Shown here: positions 4,056 through 6,568 of the stretch, piece after piece
How the letters are laid out: every line of letters starts with the position of its first letter
How positions within the stretch are numbered: position 1 is the first letter of the stretch
Assembly (NCBI GenBank): GCA_013154225.1
Contig: JAADCW010000123.1
Coordinates: forward strand, 1 to 6,568
DNA length: 6,568 nt
Source: Chloroflexota bacterium
GTDB lineage: Bacteria > Chloroflexota > Anaerolineae > Anaerolineales > DRMV01
Direction of reading: 5' to 3'
The notes under the pieces: model-generated
Database searches by the model: none
Told to the model about the DNA's origin: nothing
The model's input: only the letters and a program-made list of their open reading frames with translations
Program-made: the position numbers and the translations under genes

Positions 4056-6568
4056 CTACGGCTCAGGCGTGGGTTCGGGTACGACCTGGATCAGCACAGC
4101 TTGGACAGCCAGGCGCCAATGGTAACTGTCGGTCTTTTCGTCGTAGCCTTGGCATGTGAGCAAGGTGACCCAGTCTCGGTCTTTGTGCCTGAGTACGCTG
4201 ACATCGTCGGGGGCAACCAGCCGCACGTTGCGCACTTCATAGATGTAGCGTTGCCCGTGGGCGTGGATGATGATGCGATCGCCCCACATCAGCTGGCGCA
4301 GGTTCACAAAGGGCCCGGGTTCGCCGTCGGGGAGATAGACGTGGGCGGTGAGGACGGTATTCCCTGCCCAGGTGGGGAAGGCCGAACCTTCCAGCCAGCC
4401 CGCCTGATTCCAGAGCCAGGTGAGATCCCAGCCGTCTTCGGTGCGCGGCACGCCTACGATGGGTACTTGCACCCCAAGTTTGGGAATTTCCAGGATCATG
4501 GTCAAGGGGTTGTAGGCGATTTGCTGGCTGGGGATCTTGGTGACCTGATACGGTGCGAACCCGGTTTCAGGCAGTTGGATGCGGATCTGGATGGCATCTT
4601 CGGCCCGATAGATGTTGACCGGGCTCAAGGGGTCGTAGGCCCGCTCGGTGGAGAGGGTGTTGTAAGGCGATTGCGGGTCGCTTACGTCGCCCGGCAAACT
4701 GCTCCAGGCCACCGAAGCCGCGTTGGTGAGGCTTTGGCTGGCGGAGTCGTTGAGGGTGGCTTTGAATTGGATGTGAGAGACTTCGCCGTAGTCAAAGGCA
4801 TCCCAGACGATTTGGATGGTGCGGGTCGTTGCGTCGTAGTCCATGCTGGTGGGCGTAGGCCCATCCACGGCAGTGAGGCTGCCGTTGACATAGGTGAGGC
4901 CAGACGGGAGTTTGTCGGTCACGATGGCATCGTAGGCGTTGGTTTCGCTGTTGTCGGTGTGTTGGATGGTCAGGGTAAAGGTGATGGCCTCACCAGGGAG
5001 CACGGTGGTTGGGCTGGCGGATTTGTCAATGCTGAGGTCAGGCTCCACGATGGTTACCGGAGGCGCATTGACGGTGATTTCGCCGCCTTCCCACGACCAG
5101 GTGGCGTTGTTGTTCAGCGAGACGCCGCTCTTGTTGCCTTCGCTGTCCAGCACGACGACCTGATACCGCACGGTCAGGGTGATGTTGTCGTTTGTGGTAT
5201 TGGTCACTGTGCCAAAGTTCCACTGGACGCGGCGCCCCTGATCTTCTGCCGCGGTGCTGGTTGTAGGTTCGGCGGTCACAATGGGCGTTGCGCAGATGGC
5301 GTCCAGGGTGCCTGCCGTGCTGGTCAGCGTACCGCTGGCAGTGATGCTTTCGCATTCCACAAAGGCCAGGCCGCGGTCCATGACATCTGTGAGGGTGAGG
5401 TTGACCACTTGCCCAGGCGGAATGCTCAGGCTGGTTTCGTAGGTCAGGATTTCGCCGATGACCACTTCGGGATCGGTTGTGAAGTCTTGATTGGTTTCTT
5501 CTAAGGTCTTGCTGGTTTCTGCAAAGGTATCGGTGTCGGTCGCGGTGTTGTTGCTGGGGTCGGTATCGGCGAAGCCCGGAGGCGGCGTGACCTCTACGGT
5601 GTTTTCCAGCGTGCCTGTAGCAGCATCGTCAATTTGTGCGGTGACTTTGTAGGTGATGCTGCTGTTGGCGGGGAGATCTACCGTGTCGCTGAAGTCGGAG
5701 GTGCTATCGGTGACGCCGTCACAGCCGCTGGCGCCGCCGGTGACGCTGTCGCATTCCCATGTCCAGGAAGTGACAGCCGCGGGTTTGGCATCGTCTATTT
5801 GGGCGCCGATGGCCGGGTCGGGACCGTTGTTGGTCACCACGATGGTGTACACAACGGTGGTGCCCGCCTTGATCAGGGTGACGCCGTCGTCTTTAGTGAT
5901 GGTGATGTCGGCTTGGGCGTAATCAATGCTGATGGTAGCCTCGTTGGATTCCAAACCGGTAGTGTCGGTAACGGTGTACGTGATCGGCGTCGGGTCGCCC
6001 ACAAAGCCGGGTTCTGGCGTGAAGGTGACCTCGCCAGTGGTATCGTCCACGGTCCAGGTACCTTCGCCAGGCACCACCACCTGGTCAATGTCACCATCGC
6101 CGTCCGTGTCGGTGCCCACGCCGCCGGGCACGCTGGTGGGGTCTAAGTCCACGGTGCTGGGGTCAATGTCATCTTGCGGGTCGGAATCGTTGTCCAGAAC
6201 GTCCACAGTGACCGGATTGCCTGCTGTGCCAGTGGCACTATCATCCACGGCCACAGGCGGATCCTGGGGATAGTCAATGGTGATGGTAGCTTCATTGGAT
6301 TCCAGGCCGGTGGTGTCAGTGACGGTGTACTCGATGGGCGTAGGATCACCGGTGAAGCCGGCCTCGGGGGTGAAGGTGACTTCGCCAGTGGTATCGTCCA
6401 CGGTCCAGGTACCTTCACCTGGGACCACCACCTGGTCAATGTCCCCATCGCCATCAGTGTCGGTGCCCACGCCGCCGGGCACGCTGGTGGGGTCTAAGTC
6501 CACGGTGCTGGGATCAATGTTGTCCTGCGGGTCGGAATCGTTGTCCAGAACGTCCACGGTGACGGGGT
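4056..6568 (-). CDS. modular surface adhesin (CshA-like and DUF11 repeats) fused to a C-terminal sortase, 5' partial
   Basis: Partial: 836 residues up to a TAG stop are visible and the frame is open at the right edge, so signal peptide and start lie outside. Counting from V1 at 6557: two CshA/cadherin-like repeats (1-96 and 118-213) with linker VDDSATGTAGNPVT between; a DUF11-type domain (~215-345, ITKDDGVTLIKAGTTVVYTI); a beta-rich domain (~350-505); another DUF11-type domain (~506-625, DLSIDKSASP); LPETG at 662-666; then a sortase domain (~685-826). The sortase has the expected triad: H739 (LTAHV), C802 (LLTCQGYD) and R815 (YHWRLAVQAVL), ending in EPTPEP. No transmembrane segment or positively charged tail appears in the visible part. 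The protein is Thr, Asp and Ser rich with few Lys, as for an extracellular stalk. Likely role: a cell-surface or secreted adhesive fibre that carries its own transpeptidase; what it attaches to is unknown. It is separated from korAB by a terminator and a promoter, so there is no sign of a functional link. Confidence 0.88.
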   Translation of the reverse strand, partial: PVTVDVLDNDSDPQDNIDPSTVDLDPTSVPGGVGTDTDGDGDIDQVVVPGEGTWTVDDTTGEVTFTPEAGFTGDPTPIEYTVTDTTGLESNEATITIDYPQDPPVAVDDSATGTAGNPVTVDVLDNDSDPQDDIDPSTVDLDPTSVPGGVGTDTDGDGDIDQVVVPGEGTWTVDDTTGEVTFTPEPGFVGDPTPITYTVTDTTGLESNEATISIDYAQADITITKDDGVTLIKAGTTVVYTIVVTNNGPDPAIGAQIDDAKPAAVTSWTWECDSVTGGASGCDGVTDSTSDFSDTVDLPANSSITYKVTAQIDDAATGTLENTVEVTPPPGFADTDPSNNTATDTDTFAETSKTLEETNQDFTTDPEVVIGEILTYETSLSIPPGQVVNLTLTDVMDRGLAFVECESITASGTLTSTAGTLDAICATPIVTAEPTTSTAAEDQGRRVQWNFGTVTNTTNDNITLTVRYQVVVLDSEGNKSGVSLNNNATWSWEGGEITVNAPPVTIVEPDLSIDKSASPTTVLPGEAITFTLTIQHTDNSETNAYDAIVTDKLPSGLTYVNGSLTAVDGPTPTSMDYDATTRTIQIVWDAFDYGEVSHIQFKATLNDSASQSLTNAASVAWSSLPGDVSDPQSPYNTLSTERAYDPLSPVNIYRAEDAIQIRIQLPETGFAPYQVTKIPSQQIAYNPLTMILEIPKLGVQVPIVGVPRTEDGWDLTWLWNQAGWLEGSAFPTWAGNTVLTAHVYLPDGEPGPFVNLRQLMWGDRIIIHAHGQRYIYEVRNVRLVAPDDVSVLRHKDRDWVTLLTCQGYDEKTDSYHWRLAVQAVLIQVVPEPTPEP
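4080..4505 (-). other. sortase (cysteine transpeptidase) domain
   Basis: The C-terminal ~142 residues of the surface protein carry an eight-strand sortase-like pattern: MILEIPKLGVQVPIVGV at the start, catalytic His codon at 4341-4343, catalytic Cys codon at 4152-4154, and Arg codon at 4113-4115. Sortases cleave LPXTG-like signals between Thr and Gly and join the Thr to an amine. I do not assign a class; EIPKLGVQVPIVGVP and the compact size recall class D/E-like enzymes, from memory. Confidence 0.87.
4560..4574 (-). other. LPETG sorting-signal-like motif next to the sortase domain
   Basis: Encodes LPETG (residues 662-666), a perfect LPXTG pentapeptide followed by FAPYQ. In ordinary LPXTG proteins a hydrophobic helix and basic tail follow; here about 20 polar residues lead straight into the sortase fold. 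Confidence 0.8.
5919..6206 (-). repeat. adhesin repeat unit 2 (CshA/cadherin-like)
   Basis: Encodes 96 residues that differ from unit 1 at five positions. The unit contains GTDTDGDGDIDQ, a calcium-loop-like Asp/Gly run, then GTWTVDDTTGEVTFTPEPGF, the pattern of CshA-type fibril repeats, and ends YTVTDTTGLESNEATISIDY. It is the last copy: the following residues enter the DUF11-type domain without the inter-repeat linker. Confidence 0.9.
6207..6557 (-). repeat. adhesin repeat unit 1 plus linker (351-bp period)
   Basis: Encodes 117 residues: a 96-residue repeat unit and the 21-residue linker to the next copy. The offset to unit 2 is exactly 351 bp. The few bases left before the window edge encode PVT, matching the linker end that precedes unit 2, so at least one more copy probably lies upstream, outside the window. 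Confidence 0.9.

Noticed and set aside
4044..5504. 486-codon plus-strand open frame opposite the adhesin-sortase gene
   Set aside because: Antisense shadow; the minus strand encodes sortase catalytic residues and repeated domains in the right order.
5919..6557. The DNA repeats as a CRISPR or mobile-element signature
   Set aside because: The 351-bp period is in frame and encodes a protein domain; there are no short identical repeats with unique spacers, no terminal inverted repeats and no transposase.

Overview
The window looks like chromosomal DNA from a free-living, probably anaerobic or facultative bacterium with moderately high G+C. I favour the Chloroflexota (Anaerolineae-like lineages). 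That rests on protein architecture recalled from memory: a two-subunit 2-oxoacid:ferredoxin oxidoreductase, and a DUF11-rich surface protein whose C-terminus is LPETG followed directly by a sortase domain. No rRNA or marker gene is present to prove it. All well-supported genes lie on the minus strand, so the window reads from right to left in transcription order.

Region 1 (4056-6568): the 3' part of a large gene for a secreted, modular surface protein. Its 5' end is outside the window. From N to C the visible 836 residues hold two near-identical CshA/cadherin-like repeats with an acidic calcium-loop-like motif, a DUF11-type domain, a second beta-rich domain, another DUF11-type domain, an LPETG motif, and a sortase domain with the His, Cys and Arg catalytic residues in place. 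A strong intrinsic terminator follows the stop codon (about 4004-4045).

Region 2 (3809-4003): intergenic DNA with a good sigma70-type promoter on the minus strand (TTGACG, 17 bp, TACAAT) and an AT-rich leader of about 48 nt.

Region 3 (216-3808): a tightly packed operon of a GntR/FCD-family regulator, korA (fused gamma-alpha subunit) and korB (TPP and Fe-S beta subunit). The gaps are 4 bp each, and each downstream gene has its own Shine-Dalgarno inside or at the end of the gene before it. KorA and KorB together should form a CoA-dependent enzyme that oxidatively decarboxylates a 2-oxoacid (2-oxoglutarate or pyruvate) and reduces ferredoxin. The regulator probably senses a related carboxylic acid and controls its own operon.

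Region 4 (1-215): downstream of korB, with a perfect 12-bp hairpin at 142-169 that probably ends the operon. A possible 3' tail of a convergent plus-strand gene lies at the very left edge.

The most interesting object is the adhesin-sortase fusion: a sorting-signal-like LPETG sits just before a sortase domain in the same polypeptide, where a membrane anchor and positive tail would be expected.
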